Shown here: positions 27,333 through 36,993 of the stretch, piece after piece | How positions within the stretch are numbered: position 1 is the first letter of the stretch | Layout: every line of letters begins with the position of its first letter | Assembly: GCA_036322835.1 (NCBI GenBank) | Contig: AP027304.1 | Location: 62,001-126,000 of the forward strand | Direction of reading: 5' to 3' | Length of the DNA stretch: 64,000 nucleotides | DNA from: Tenuifilaceae bacterium CYCD | GTDB lineage: Bacteria; Bacteroidota; Bacteroidia; Bacteroidales; Tenuifilaceae | Translations under genes and position numbers: made by a program | The notes under the pieces: generated by a model | Database searches by the model: none | Seen by the model: the letters and a program-made list of their open reading frames with translations, nothing else | What the model was told of the DNA's origin: nothing

Positions 27333-27989
27333 TTAACAACTCGGGGACGATTTATGCTTATCTTTCTTCTTTAAGTGGAATTTTGACTCCTCTCCACTAA
27401 GCAGCCTTTCGATATTCTTTTGATGCGTGAACAGCATTAAAACCGCGAGGATAAACGCAAAAAGAATTAGCGTTGGGTTTGTAGTTCGGTAAACAAAAAT
27501 AAGCAGCAAAGGAAACGAAAAACCTGCAATCATTGAGCTTAACGAAACATATCGCGTAATTAGCACTGATATTATCCAGATTAAAAAAACCAAAAGTGTG
27601 GCATAAGGATGAAGTGCAAAAACAACTCCCGATAGAACGGCTACACCCTTTCCCCCTCTAAACTGAGCAAATATCGGAAAAATATGGCCTAGTAAGGCAG
27701 CAACACCCAAAATCAACTGGAAGTTTATAAACATCCCCGTCTGCGGAATGTAAAAATCTGTAAGGTAAAGCAACCTAACGGCAAAATAGCCTTTCAATAC
27801 ATCAACAATAAAAACGCTTATTCCTGGTAGCAAACCTAAAACACGAATAGTATTTGTTGCACCTGCGTTTCCACTCCCATGCTCACGGACATCAATACCA
27901 TAAAAAACTTTTCCCACCCAGACTGAAGTTGGTATTGAACCCATTAAGTAAGCAAGAAATACAATAGCAATTTTCCACATCGTTTCCAT
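27333..27989 (-). CDS. plsY: Glycerol-3-phosphate acyltransferase PlsY
   Basis: 218 residues, an inner-membrane protein with about five hydrophobic segments. The family motifs are present: GSIPTSVWVGK, then EHGSGNAGATNTIRVLG (motif 1), RGGKGVAVLSG (motif 2) and THQKNIERLLSGEE (motif 3). It transfers an acyl group from acyl phosphate to glycerol-3-phosphate, the first step of phospholipid synthesis. The C-terminus adds a short Lys-rich tail. It is separate from thrS (115-bp gap). Confidence 0.96.
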   Translation of the reverse strand: METMWKIAIVFLAYLMGSIPTSVWVGKVFYGIDVREHGSGNAGATNTIRVLGLLPGISVFIVDVLKGYFAVRLLYLTDFYIPQTGMFINFQLILGVAALLGHIFPIFAQFRGGKGVAVLSGVVFALHPYATLLVFLIWIISVLITRYVSLSSMIAGFSFPLLLIFVYRTTNPTLILFAFILAVLMLFTHQKNIERLLSGEESKFHLKKKDKHKSSPSC

Positions 27990-28103
27990 GCCGCAAATAT
28001 AGTATTATGAGAATAAAAGTGGAAAGTGGAAAGTTAAAAGTTGAAAAAAATAACTTGTATGAATTTATAAGTAGCAGATATTTTGATATATACAAAAACA
28101 AAA

Positions 28104-28133
28104 AAATCGACCAAATTGAAACTTGGTCGATTT
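28104..28133 (-). terminator. Terminator after pckA
   Basis: Stem AAATCGACCAA / TTGGTCGATTT (11 bp) with an 8-nt loop, followed on the minus strand by TTTTTTTGTTTTTG. It sits 17 nt past the pckA stop. Confidence 0.85.
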
Positions 28134-28150
28134 CTAAACTTATAATTTTA

Positions 28151-29767
28151 TTAAAGTTGAGGTCCTGCATTAACCAGTTTTTTCCCCTGCTCATTATCGG
28201 TAAAGTTCTCAAAATTCTTGATAAACTTCTGAGCAAGACTACGTGCTGCATTTTCCCAATCCTGTGGGTTCGCCCAACTATTTCTAGGATTCAGCATTTT
28301 TGAATCAACGCCACTTACCGACTTTGGCACCTGTAAGTTGAAAATAGGCAATACTTCAAACTCTGATTTTTCGATACTTCCATCAAGTATTGCGTTGATA
28401 ATTGCACGGGTTGATGGTAAATCGATACGTTTTCCTGCTCCATAAGCCCCACCAATCCAGCCAGTATTTACAAGATATGCCTTGCAATCGTGTTGCTGCA
28501 TCTTTTTAACCAGCTCGCGTGCATAAACCGTGGGATGAAGCATTAGAAAAGCCTGTCCAAAGCAACTGCTGAAAGTAGGTTGCGGTTCCTTAACACCTCT
28601 CTCGGTTCCAGCAAGTTTAGCTGTAAATCCGCTGAGGAAATGGTATTGAGTTTGATCCGGGGTTAACCTAGAAACTGGAGGCAATACTCCAAATGCATCG
28701 GCGGTGAGAAAGATGACATGCTTAGCGTGGCCTGCCTTAGAAACTGGTTTTACAATATTTTGGATATGGTAAATTGGGTACGAAACCCTTGTGTTTTCGG
28801 TTTTTTTCTTAGAGCTGAAATCGATTTTGCCTTCGGCATCTACATCCAGATTCTCCAACAAAGCATCGCGACGGATAGCGGCAAAAATATCGGGTTCTTT
28901 TTTAGGGTCTAAGTCGATACACTTTGCATAGCACCCCCCCTCAAAGTTGAATACCCCATTATCATCCCAACCGTGTTCATCATCGCCAATCAATGCTCGA
29001 TTTGGGTCGGCGGAAAGGGTTGTTTTACCAGTACCAGAAAGTCCAAAAAAGATAGCAACATCGCCATTTTTACCCACGTTGGCACTACAATGCATTGATG
29101 CTATACCCTTAAGCGGTAGGTAGTAATTCATTACGGAGAAGATTCCCTTTTTCATCTCGCCACCATACCAAGTACCACCAATTAATGCCATACGCTCGGT
29201 TAAATGGAACGCCACGTAAACCTCGCTATTTAAATTCTGCTCCTTCCATTTTAGGTTTGATGTTTTTGAAGCAACCAAAACCACAAAATCGGGTTTGAAT
29301 GTTTTTAATTCCACATCAGTTGGGCGAATAAACATATTCTTAACGAAATGCGCCTGCCAAGCAACCTCACAAATAAAGCGAACGCACAGACGTGTGTCAT
29401 CATTTGCTCCAGAGTAAGCATCAACTACATAAAGTTTCTTGCCACTTAACTGTTTAGCACTTATATCCTTTAAGTAATCCCAATTTTCTTGAGATAATGG
29501 TTTATTATCGGAACTTTTGTTGCCTGCCTGAGCCCACCAAACATTTGGTTCGGAATTGGGGTCCATTACCACATACTTATCCTTTGGAGAACGACCGGTA
29601 AAAATTCCGGTATCTACATTTATAGCATCAAGCGTTGTAAGTTGTCCGCATTCAAAACCTTTTAAGTTAGGATCGGTCTCGTGCCTGTAAAGTAAGTCGT
29701 AACTCGGATTATAAATTACCTCGGCGGGTTCGGTTATTCCATAAACCGATAAGTCAATATTAGCCAT
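28151..29767 (-). CDS. pckA: Phosphoenolpyruvate carboxykinase (ATP)
   Basis: 538 residues. The P-loop [14 protein letters not shown] and kinase-2 segment [11 protein letters not shown], the substrate-binding RSPKDKYVV and the adenine-binding NTRVSYPI region mark the ATP-dependent form. It interconverts oxaloacetate plus ATP with phosphoenolpyruvate, CO2 and ADP. In many fermentative Bacteroidota it works in the carboxylating direction to make oxaloacetate and conserve energy; the direction here is inference. Its upstream region holds a -7 element and a perfect inverted repeat that may be regulatory. Confidence 0.97.
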   Translation of the reverse strand: MANIDLSVYGITEPAEVIYNPSYDLLYRHETDPNLKGFECGQLTTLDAINVDTGIFTGRSPKDKYVVMDPNSEPNVWWAQAGNKSSDNKPLSQENWDYLKDISAKQLSGKKLYVVDAYSGANDDTRLCVRFICEVAWQAHFVKNMFIRPTDVELKTFKPDFVVLVASKTSNLKWKEQNLNSEVYVAFHLTERMALIGGTWYGGEMKKGIFSVMNYYLPLKGIASMHCSANVGKNGDVAIFFGLSGTGKTTLSADPNRALIGDDEHGWDDNGVFNFEGGCYAKCIDLDPKKEPDIFAAIRRDALLENLDVDAEGKIDFSSKKKTENTRVSYPIYHIQNIVKPVSKAGHAKHVIFLTADAFGVLPPVSRLTPDQTQYHFLSGFTAKLAGTERGVKEPQPTFSSCFGQAFLMLHPTVYARELVKKMQQHDCKAYLVNTGWIGGAYGAGKRIDLPSTRAIINAILDGSIEKSEFEVLPIFNLQVPKSVSGVDSKMLNPRNSWANPQDWENAARSLAQKFIKNFENFTDNEQGKKLVNAGPQL

Positions 29768-29852
29768 ATTTCAAAAGATTTTTGTATTGTTGCTATATCA
29801 TTTTAATTTTTAATAGAACTCAATAATACTGAAAACTAAATAAAAAAACAAT

Positions 29853-29873
29853 AATCCTATGAATTATAGGATT
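29853..29873. promoter_or_regulatory. Perfect 8-bp inverted repeat upstream of pckA
   Basis: AATCCTAT-GAATT-ATAGGATT lies 86-106 nt before the pckA ATG and just downstream of a candidate -7 element. It could be a repressor operator or a leader hairpin. No regulator is identified. Confidence 0.4.
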
Positions 29874-29894
29874 TTGCGCCTTTACTTTATGATA

Positions 29895-29902
29895 CAAATG
29901 TA
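29895..29902 (-). promoter_or_regulatory. Putative -7 element (TACATTTG) for pckA
   Basis: Good match to TAnnTTTG on the minus strand, implying a leader of about 120 nt that would carry the inverted repeat. The -33 element is weak. Confidence 0.4.
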
Positions 29903-30130
29903 TGATTTTAGATTGTCGAAATCGTTTGAAATGGTATGTTTAAAATCATAAGTGATAGTAAACAAGCAAGAGTTATTTATATTTACGTTGGGAAAAATTG
30001 ATAGATTTCAAGGTAAACGTGCCTAGAAATCTATACAATTCAATAAATAGTTACTTTAAACAATGCTAAAAACGCTAGCAGAAGTTTAATATTCTGAAAC
30101 TCTCCTCAGGAAAATGCCATTTGAAATTAA

Positions 30131-32014
30131 TTACTTCTCCCGAATAACATCGTAATCGCTAGTATATTTAACTATGAATTGTTTTTTGTTCTGAAATGGA
30201 GAGCCCTGCTTTAAACCATCAAACAAAAACCCAGATTGGAGCAGATTTGCAGAATGATTATGCAAGCAATCATTAAAATTCACTCCATAGTTTTTTAGTG
30301 CGGTAATGAAATATAGGCCAATATCGTAACCAAGATACGAGTATTCGGTTGGTTCTTCTCTATATAATTCGCGATAATCAGCAATAAAATTCTTCACCTC
30401 TCCTCTTCTATAATCTATATAAAATGGTGTAAATACATGTAAATTGAGTTTGTAGAAATAATCGCTCGGTATATTCTTCATTTTTTGCCAACGAGCAGGG
30501 CCGTAGACTGTTGTTCTTAGATTATAGAACGATTTTACACCATATAGATGACCTAAAAACTCGGAAACAAAAGGTTCGTCCTCCGAAGGTATTATTACAA
30601 CATTTTGTTTGTTTGGGTCAAGCACCTTCATTAGCGAATCTTGGACATCGGCAGATTTTGCAATGGCTGTTTGATGATAGATTTTAACTACTTTACGGTT
30701 ATCCTTTCCTTTTAAATTCAATAAAGAATCAAAAAGCTTGATGGACGAAGAATAAAGATTTTCCTTATCGTACACAATAATATACTTGCAGGTATCCTGA
30801 AACTTAAAATCCTCAATAAAAATTTCCAGTTGCTTCTTAAATGATTGATTAATCTTAATGATATTATCGCTCGGGGGAAGATTTGTTGCTCCATTATACA
30901 ACGGAGATACCAGGTTTATACCATTCTCTACAGCAAAATCTGACAATGGTTTTAAATCATCGATTAAAAACGACCCAACTATAAGGTCAGTTTTTCCTGG
31001 CAAATTTTTGCGAAGTAAACCTTCCACTTCGGTTTTCTTCCTTTTTGTATCAAAAGTAGATAGATTTATTGATACTCCAGCATGCTTAGCAGAATCCACG
31101 GCCAAAAGGAATCCTTCATAAAACTGCAATGATGCTTGGGTAACTTGCGAAAAATCTTTTTTCGATCGATCTTTACTTTTGGGCTTACCATCTATCTGTT
31201 GCTCTACAGCCTTTTCAATATTGCTATCATAATCACCAGCCTCAACCTGCGTAAACGGAAGAAATAATGCAATATTAAAAGCCGCTCCATTGTATATATA
31301 ATCAGTACTACATGGAGTTACCGCTTTATCGTCTTTTTCAGAGTCAAACGCAACAACCTCTTTAGGAACAACAGTTCCTGTTGAGTCTATCTTTGGTTTA
31401 ATTGGTATTCTCAATGATGTACCAAGTTTTACCCCATCGGCCAATAGTTCTTTATTGTAAAACTCGATCTCTTTAGCATCAACACCGTACTTACGGGATA
31501 TTGCAAATAAACCCTCCTTGGGCTGAACTTCGTGAATTATAAATGTAAGCGTGTCGGCTGCAGGCTTTTCAGAATGCGCCTCAATCTTGAATTTTGGAAT
31601 CCTTATGGTTTGACTTTGCTGTAAACCGTCCTTTACCTCGGGGTTTAACTTAATAATATCATCAACTGTAACGTTATACTGCCTTGAAATTCCGAAAAGT
31701 GTTTCCTTCTTCTTTACAATATGGTAAAAGTAATTCTCATCGTTTTCAACTTCATCGGATTTCTTAGGAATTTTTAATGCCTGCCCAACCTTTATGCCTG
31801 CATATATATCGGGATTATTGGTGGCAATTTCCGATTGAGAAATATCGTATGCATTGCTTATTGCATATAGTGTTTCCCCACTCTTAACAATGTGGATGTA
31901 GTAAGTTTTTCCATCAATCTTAACCTTATCGGCCGAACGCTCTACAACTGTTTCTTGCGCCACAACTGATGAGAACGCTAAAATAGCAACTAAAAAAACA
32001 ACTATTTGCTTCAT
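30131..32014 (-). CDS. Exported LysM x3 / periplasmic-binding-protein-like fusion
   Basis: 627 residues. A signal peptide (cleavage near VVAQE) is followed by three LysM domains: about residues 38-84 (GETLYAISNAYDI), 96-143 (KETLFGISRQYNV) and 158-205 (EGLFAISRKYGV). LysM binds peptidoglycan. The rest (about 245-620) resembles a type I periplasmic-binding fold of the Leu/Ile/Val-binding or LpoA kind (IALFLPFTQVEAG, LLAVDSAKHAG, LIVGSFLIDDLKPLSDFA, FTPFYIDYRRG). This fusion is common in Bacteroidota. A cell-wall sensing or synthase-activating role like LpoA is inference. Confidence 0.85.
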   Translation of the reverse strand: MKQIVVFLVAILAFSSVVAQETVVERSADKVKIDGKTYYIHIVKSGETLYAISNAYDISQSEIATNNPDIYAGIKVGQALKIPKKSDEVENDENYFYHIVKKKETLFGISRQYNVTVDDIIKLNPEVKDGLQQSQTIRIPKFKIEAHSEKPAADTLTFIIHEVQPKEGLFAISRKYGVDAKEIEFYNKELLADGVKLGTSLRIPIKPKIDSTGTVVPKEVVAFDSEKDDKAVTPCSTDYIYNGAAFNIALFLPFTQVEAGDYDSNIEKAVEQQIDGKPKSKDRSKKDFSQVTQASLQFYEGFLLAVDSAKHAGVSINLSTFDTKRKKTEVEGLLRKNLPGKTDLIVGSFLIDDLKPLSDFAVENGINLVSPLYNGATNLPPSDNIIKINQSFKKQLEIFIEDFKFQDTCKYIIVYDKENLYSSSIKLFDSLLNLKGKDNRKVVKIYHQTAIAKSADVQDSLMKVLDPNKQNVVIIPSEDEPFVSEFLGHLYGVKSFYNLRTTVYGPARWQKMKNIPSDYFYKLNLHVFTPFYIDYRRGEVKNFIADYRELYREEPTEYSYLGYDIGLYFITALKNYGVNFNDCLHNHSANLLQSGFLFDGLKQGSPFQNKKQFIVKYTSDYDVIREK

Positions 32015-32042
32015 TATGCAATATTTATAAAATATGAAAGTA

Positions 32043-32075
32043 CAAAAATACTCATTAGTATTGTATCAAAGGCAA
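32043..32075 (-). promoter_or_regulatory. Putative promoter of the LysM fusion gene
   Basis: Minus-strand TTG at 32075-32073, a 22-bp spacer, then TATTTTTG at 32050-32043, matching the Bacteroidota layout. Leader about 20 nt. Confidence 0.45.
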
Positions 32076-32164
32076 TGCCGTTCTGTCAAATTTTGTAAAA
32101 ATGGAACTATCACCCTGATTATCTTCTAAATATATTTCATTAAAAAATAGATTTAGTGTAAGGC

Positions 32165-32194
32165 TTGAATTAATTTTTCAAATTACTAACATTG
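32165..32194 (+). promoter_or_regulatory. Putative promoter of the SNF2-type helicase gene
   Basis: TTG at 32165-32167, a 19-bp spacer, then TAACATTG at 32187-32194 (one mismatch to TAnnTTTG). The ATG is 18 nt further. Confidence 0.4.
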
Positions 32195-32211
32195 CGCAAA
32201 ATTTTTAGCAG

Positions 32212-35097
32212 ATGCCTTTTGATTTAAGTACGAATCCGATTTTCGCGCTAACAACTCAGCAGCACAGACAGTTAGGCTTGATGCTTGGCGCACACTTTAT
32301 TGTGGAATCGGACAGCAGCGATATATTCCAAATAAAGGAGAACCTGCTGGCGGAAAGTTTGGCTAAAAATGAAACAAAGCTTGCCGATAATCACAAGGAG
32401 ATTATTAAGCATTTAAACGATATTACAGAGAAAGCCTTGCAAAAGCATTTTGCAAAGAATGCAAAATCGGTGGTGGATTTTTTATCGTCGCTATCCAAAG
32501 ATGAGCAGTTAAGTCAATATATTAGAAGTTACATTGAGCGTAGGATTGCAAAATGTATTGATATTGCAGCAAACACTGATGTTCCAATATTTATTAGGGA
32601 TAAAAATGCTAACTCGCTTTACTCGGAGAAAAAACTGAATATTGAGTGCGAAATTGCTCAGCCATTATTCCGATTCGAAAGAAATGCCGATGAGTTTAAG
32701 TACTCCATATCAGCATCGTGCAACGGCAAGAAAATTAAAATAGAGATAGGTAATAGCGAGATTATTACCAACGAGCCCTGTATTGTTAGGATTGGAAACA
32801 AAATTTACCGCTTTAACGGAATTGATGGTAAGAAACTAAGCCCATTTGTGAACAAGAGCCACATCACAATTCCTAAAACAGCCGAGCAAAAGTATATGGA
32901 AACCTTTGTGCTAAGCACAATAAGGAATCAACTGGTTGAGGCTGTTGGGTTTGATATTATTGAGCAAAAGATTGATGGAAAGGCGTTTTTAACCTTGGAG
33001 GAGCGTTTGAGTGGTGGCGCTTGCTTAACATTGAACTACCAGTACAATAATAGAACCTACTTAGCAAATGCAAGTTTGGCGAACGAGGTTTACCTAAAGT
33101 TGGACGATGGAAATTACACCTTTACCAAATTCAGCAGGAATGAGGTTTGGGAAAAATCCATTGTTAACACGCTGGTAAATCAACTACAATTAAAGAAAGT
33201 AAGCGATGCCGAGTTTATTCCCAATGAGGTTGATACCAAAAGCACCGATACGCTTCATATCCTTGTAGAGTGGATTAATACCAATAGCGAAAAACTCGAA
33301 AACTTAGGAATTGTAATTAAGCAAGCATACATAAACAGAGACTTTTACCTGAAAACATTCCAACTCGATTTATCGGCAAAATCGGAAGAGGATTGGTTCG
33401 ACCTTTACGGGCGAGTTATGCTGGGCGATTTTGAAATACCCTTTATCTACCTTAAAAAGTATATTGTTAAAGGAAATAGAGAGTTTGTACTACCTAACGG
33501 ACAAATATTTGTGCTTCCAGAGGTTTGGTTTACCAAGTACAAGCCGCTATTCCTAATGGGGAAAGAGACGGACGAGAAGTTGAAAGTGTCAAAATCTCTA
33601 TTCAATATACTCGTCGATAATCAGATTGACGCTCCTGAGGCAAAATCGCTTAACACAAAGTTCTGTCAGTCACAAATTCAGGGTGTAAGTATTCCGCATA
33701 ATCTTAATGCAACGCTTCGCGATTATCAGGTACAGGGCTACTGTTGGCTAAATTTACTTTACCAGAATGCAATGAATGGTTGCTTAGCCGACGATATGGG
33801 TCTGGGGAAAACCCTTCAAACTCTGGCTATGCTTCAGTTTGCAAGTAATCATCCTGAAAAGAGTATCAAAACATCGTTGATTGTTGTTCCAACGTCACTC
33901 GTTCATAACTGGCTAAAAGAGGCCAATAAGTTTACTCCAGACCAGAATGTATTTATTTACACTGGCACTCAGCGGAAAAAATCGGCATCGTTACTTCAGA
34001 AGTACGACATTGTAATCACAACCTACGGAATAATTCGCAACGATATCGATTTTTTCAAGGATTTGAAGTTCAACTATGTGATTCTGGACGAAAGTCAAAC
34101 CATAAAGAATCCATTCTCCAAAATATACCGTTCGGTTCTTCTTTTAAAGGCTAACCATTACCTAACATTAAGCGGAACACCAATTGAGAACTCGCTTAGC
34201 GACCTCTGGTCGCAGTTGAATTTCCTAAACCGAGGAATGCTGGGTAGCTTAAAGTCGTTCCGCGATGAGTATATCATTCCAATAGAGAAAAGTGCTGATA
34301 CCGAAAAGGAAAGGCAGCTAAAACACCTAATTGAACCGCTAATCCTGCGTAGAACCAAGGAGCAGGTTGCCAAGGACTTGCCTCCGCTGACCGAGCAAAT
34401 TATCTACTGCGATATGTCCGATGCGCAGCAGGAAGTTTACGAAAAGGAGAAATCGATGATTCGCAACTCTATTATCGAGAGTATTGAGCAGGTTGGAGTT
34501 GAGAAATCGTCTATATCCATTCTTACAGGATTAATGAGATTGCGCCAAATAGCAAATCATCCTGCGCTACTGGACGACTACGCAACATTGGATTCTGGCA
34601 AATTCGACGAGGTTACCCGTAGCATTGAGAATATTATTGCCGAAAAGCATAAAATACTTGTGTTCTCGTCGTTTGTAAAGCATCTTGAGCAAGTAGAGGA
34701 TTACTTAAAGCAAGAGAGTATTGGTTACGAGATACTTACTGGCGAAACCACAAACCGCGCTAAAATTGTTGAGGAGTTCCAAAGTAACCCCGATAAACAA
34801 GTTTTCCTAATATCGCTTAAAGCAGGAGGTGTTGGATTAAATCTTACCGCTGCGGATTACGTTTTTATCCTAGACCCGTGGTGGAACCCCGCAGCCGAAA
34901 TGCAAGCCACATCGCGTGCACACAGGATTGGTCAGCAGAAAAATGTATTCGTTTACCGCTTTATCTCTCTAAATTCTGTGGAGGAAAAAATCCTAAAACT
35001 TCAGGCCAAGAAGGAGCATTTGGCGCAACTATTCATTGATACAAATAATCCTTTGAGGTTAGCCGATAAGGATGTGATAATGGAATTGATGGAGTAA
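32212..35097 (+). CDS. SNF2-family helicase/ATPase
   Basis: 961 residues. The first half (about 1-480) is poorly conserved. The C-terminal half is a Swi2/Snf2 ATPase: motif I DDMGLGKTLQT near residue 525, motif II ILDESQTIKN (DESQ in place of DEAH), motif III LSGTPIENSLSDLWSQLNFL, motif V SLKAGGVGLNLTAADYV and motif VI ATSRAHRIGQ. Such proteins use ATP to translocate on double-stranded DNA and remodel protein-DNA complexes. Bacterial RapA/HepA-like members act at RNA polymerase, but this one lacks RapA-specific N-terminal domains I can recognise. It is transcribed alone. Confidence 0.92.
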   Translation: MPFDLSTNPIFALTTQQHRQLGLMLGAHFIVESDSSDIFQIKENLLAESLAKNETKLADNHKEIIKHLNDITEKALQKHFAKNAKSVVDFLSSLSKDEQLSQYIRSYIERRIAKCIDIAANTDVPIFIRDKNANSLYSEKKLNIECEIAQPLFRFERNADEFKYSISASCNGKKIKIEIGNSEIITNEPCIVRIGNKIYRFNGIDGKKLSPFVNKSHITIPKTAEQKYMETFVLSTIRNQLVEAVGFDIIEQKIDGKAFLTLEERLSGGACLTLNYQYNNRTYLANASLANEVYLKLDDGNYTFTKFSRNEVWEKSIVNTLVNQLQLKKVSDAEFIPNEVDTKSTDTLHILVEWINTNSEKLENLGIVIKQAYINRDFYLKTFQLDLSAKSEEDWFDLYGRVMLGDFEIPFIYLKKYIVKGNREFVLPNGQIFVLPEVWFTKYKPLFLMGKETDEKLKVSKSLFNILVDNQIDAPEAKSLNTKFCQSQIQGVSIPHNLNATLRDYQVQGYCWLNLLYQNAMNGCLADDMGLGKTLQTLAMLQFASNHPEKSIKTSLIVVPTSLVHNWLKEANKFTPDQNVFIYTGTQRKKSASLLQKYDIVITTYGIIRNDIDFFKDLKFNYVILDESQTIKNPFSKIYRSVLLLKANHYLTLSGTPIENSLSDLWSQLNFLNRGMLGSLKSFRDEYIIPIEKSADTEKERQLKHLIEPLILRRTKEQVAKDLPPLTEQIIYCDMSDAQQEVYEKEKSMIRNSIIESIEQVGVEKSSISILTGLMRLRQIANHPALLDDYATLDSGKFDEVTRSIENIIAEKHKILVFSSFVKHLEQVEDYLKQESIGYEILTGETTNRAKIVEEFQSNPDKQVFLISLKAGGVGLNLTAADYVFILDPWWNPAAEMQATSRAHRIGQQKNVFVYRFISLNSVEEKILKLQAKKEHLAQLFIDTNNPLRLADKDVIMELME

Positions 35098-35103
35098 TAA
35101 AAG

Positions 35104-35115
35104 CCCCATATGGGG
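35104..35115 (+). terminator. Short hairpin after the SNF2-type gene
   Basis: Palindrome CCCCATATGGGG, 7 nt past the stop, followed by a T-containing stretch. A weak terminator candidate with a minimal loop. Confidence 0.35.
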
Positions 35116-35312
35116 TTTGATATTATTTTAATTAAGGAGACTTGATATTTTCTGCAAAAGGCTCTCATCCCCTTGCTTTCTAAAACTTGCCTCCATTCGG
35201 TGTTTAGAACAAGGAAAATATATGAAAGGCTAATAAAACATAATTATTAAGGCTTTTCAATACTTATTTAACTAGCAACTTAAGTTAACCGAATGCATAG
35301 GACAAAACATTC

Positions 35313-35642
35313 TCAGGCAATAATATCTTTCGGGTCTAATCCATATTGGTTGGTTAAATCGTCGCCTTCTATTGAAGCCAGAACAAAGTTGTAGAATGGA
35401 ATTAGTAAGCACCAACCACTTTTTCCAACATCATGCATTCGTCTTACTCCAACAGCAATTCCAGGGACTAGCATTGCAAGAAAATAAATATTTCCAAAAA
35501 CTGAAGTTTTAATCAACACTCCAATTAATCCAAGAACTAATAATATAATACCATTGAATAAGATGAAATACCAAAATTCGGTTCTTCTTGCCCGACCGCT
35601 AAAATTGGCATAGTTTTGCAAAGTTTTTAAGTAATAGTTCAT
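35313..35642 (-). CDS. DUF805 family membrane protein
   Basis: 109 residues from the ATG at 35642; a TTG two codons upstream is less likely. YLKTLQNYANFSGRARRTEFWYF is the DUF805 signature, followed by three to four hydrophobic segments and VRRMHDVGKSGW, the second signature. These inner-membrane proteins have no proven function. It lies at the edge of an eroded region. Confidence 0.88.
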   Translation of the reverse strand: MNYYLKTLQNYANFSGRARRTEFWYFILFNGIILLVLGLIGVLIKTSVFGNIYFLAMLVPGIAVGVRRMHDVGKSGWCLLIPFYNFVLASIEGDDLTNQYGLDPKDIIA

Positions 35643-35831
35643 AATCAATTCTTATTAAAAATTAACCCTGCTCGTTTGGTATTCCGGCATCAAAGGAGGT
35701 TTTGTTGTTCTGCATGGCCTCTTGCAACGCTAACCTTACTCCTCAACGTCCGGATCGAAGAGGCTATAATTCAAAACAAATATTACCTGAGAACAAAACT
35801 ATGCGCAACGGCTAAATATCAACAAAAAGAT

Positions 35832-35853
35832 GGGGAGACAAAAAGTAGACAAT
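35832..35853 (+). repeat. 22-bp direct repeat, copy 1
   Basis: GGGGAGACAAAAAGTAGACA followed by AT. A second copy with one difference lies at 36850. The pair brackets about 1 kb with two small Cys-rich genes. It resembles the end of a decayed insertion sequence; that origin is inference. Confidence 0.6.
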
Positions 35854-36116
35854 TAGAAAAGTATTAATAAAGACATTAAAAAACAAACAATTAGCAAAGG
35901 GTAAAACATTCCTTAAACGGCATCAACCATTTAGAACCTACTAGATGTTTGTCACATCTGGTCAAATTTGGTTGGTTTAGTAAGCACAGAAAAAATATTA
36001 CAGACCAACTAATTGTTTATTTTATAGGTATTTAATTCCCAAACAAGCACTGAGAGAATTTAAATGGACAATACTTTTTATAATTTCTATCAGAAAGTTG
36101 TAATACTACAATAAAC

Positions 36117-36139
36117 CCCTGTTCAAGAAATGAACAGGG
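36117..36139 (-). terminator. Hairpin after the 66-residue zinc-ribbon gene
   Basis: Stem CCCTGTTCA / TGAACAGGG (9 bp) with loop AGAAA, 23 nt past the stop. The T-run on the minus strand is weak (GTTTATTGT). Confidence 0.5.
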
Positions 36140-36161
36140 ATCTTAGTTTTTACATGCTTGG

Positions 36162-36362
36162 TTAATCACCTGATAGTTTCATCTTAACAATCTGATTATT
36201 GCCACATTTTGAGCATTTTCTTGTTGTAATTTCTGATACCCCCTTCATCAGGGTCAATGTTATTTCAACACTATCGTCATTACCACATTTTTCGCATTTG
36301 GATTTGAACGTAACGGAAGTTCCATTTTGCTTTAGAACCACCCCACCTGTTATTGTTACCAT
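36162..36362 (-). CDS. Small protein with two CxxC pairs (zinc-ribbon-like)
   Basis: 66 residues from an ATG. Two CxxC knuckles (CEKCGN near residue 23 and CSKCGN near residue 54) are separated by a beta-rich stretch (DSVEITLTLMKGVSEITTRK), the layout of a zinc ribbon. I do not recognise the family; binding of nucleic acid or protein is possible. It is close to another Cys-rich gene on the same strand (47-bp gap) and is followed by a hairpin, so it is probably expressed. Confidence 0.55.
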   Translation of the reverse strand: MVTITGGVVLKQNGTSVTFKSKCEKCGNDDSVEITLTLMKGVSEITTRKCSKCGNNQIVKMKLSGD

Positions 36363-36409
36363 AATTCTTATGATTTCTTATTAATTAGTATTCATTTTCG
36401 CGAAATGTT

Positions 36410-36646
36410 TTACACCCTGTACTTATTGTAGATCTCTTTTCGGACTGGGCAAGTACAAAAAAAAGAATCCCCAAAATTCATTTTATAGTTACAAATGATT
36501 GTACCGGAACATTTAACAAAATGAACTTGGTTGTTAACGCAGTGTTCGACCTCACAAAATGCATGATGACCCGTCTTTAAGCAGTTAAAGTTTTTTTTAC
36601 ATTGCAGCGTTTTATTAAATACGCGCTTGTCTACCTCTCTAATCAT
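36410..36646 (-). CDS. Small Cys-rich protein
   Basis: 78 residues with eight Cys: C16, C22, C31, C36, C46, C52, C64, C66. The paired C-x5-C spacings and a final CTCP suggest a metal-binding fold. His27, His28, His35 and His42 could add ligands. No signal peptide. Not a family I recognise. ATG start, upstream of the CxxC protein on the same strand; the two may form a small operon inside an accessory stretch. Confidence 0.45.
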   Translation of the reverse strand: MIREVDKRVFNKTLQCKKNFNCLKTGHHAFCEVEHCVNNQVHFVKCSGTIICNYKMNFGDSFFCTCPVRKEIYNKYRV

Positions 36647-36993
36647 AAAAAAATTTTGGTTTCTATTTAACCCAATGAAGGAGCAAAAGACATAATTGCA
36701 AGAACTTCTTCCAGCTTAAACCAATAACTATTCAATTGTTCAAAATCGGATATAAACTGTTTTTGAATAGAAGTCATCCTCCATTGAGAACATTAACTAT
36801 TTTAATATGGAAAGTAACCGTTTTTTTATAAAACGAACCGAAAAAATAGGGGAGACAAAAAGTGGACAATCTAAAATAAAATCCCAAAACCACTCATTAA
36901 CAGCGAAATAATTCCACAGCAGTTTAAGGCACTGGCAGCGTTTGGGTAAACAGAATGAGTTGGATTTATTGCTCAGCTACCGCAGCGACGCGA
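36647..36993. other. 347-bp region with repeat copy 2 and a coding remnant
   Basis: No intact gene. It holds the second 22-bp repeat (36850) and, from 36912, a plus-strand frame that looks like the tail of a lost gene. The TPR regulator gene ends here. Confidence 0.45.
36850..36871 (+). repeat. 22-bp direct repeat, copy 2
   Basis: GGGGAGACAAAAAGTGGACA followed by AT; the same as copy 1 at 35832 except one base. It lies 41 bp before a coding remnant on the same strand. Confidence 0.6.

Larger units (their letters stand above)
29768..30130. other. 363-bp gene-free region upstream of pckA
   Basis: AT-rich. It contains the candidate pckA -7 element and a perfect inverted repeat near the pckA side. 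The half nearer the LysM gene shows no clear terminator for that gene, no tRNA and no credible ORF. Confidence 0.5.
35643..36161. other. 519-bp region with degraded coding traces and a repeat copy
   Basis: No full gene. On the minus strand two short frames end here: one ends NYSLFDPDVEE at about 35739, another ends SFDAGIPNEQG at about 35662. Both look like natural C-termini without bodies. One copy of the 22-bp repeat lies at 35832. Nothing else is supported. Confidence 0.4.

Noticed and set aside
29768-30130. Possible tRNA or small RNA upstream of pckA
   Set aside because: No cloverleaf or TΨC-like GTTCRA segment could be found.
35676-35867. 63-residue plus-strand frame
   Set aside because: Opposite strand to two protein-like C-terminal remnants and running into the 22-bp repeat; composition not coding-like.
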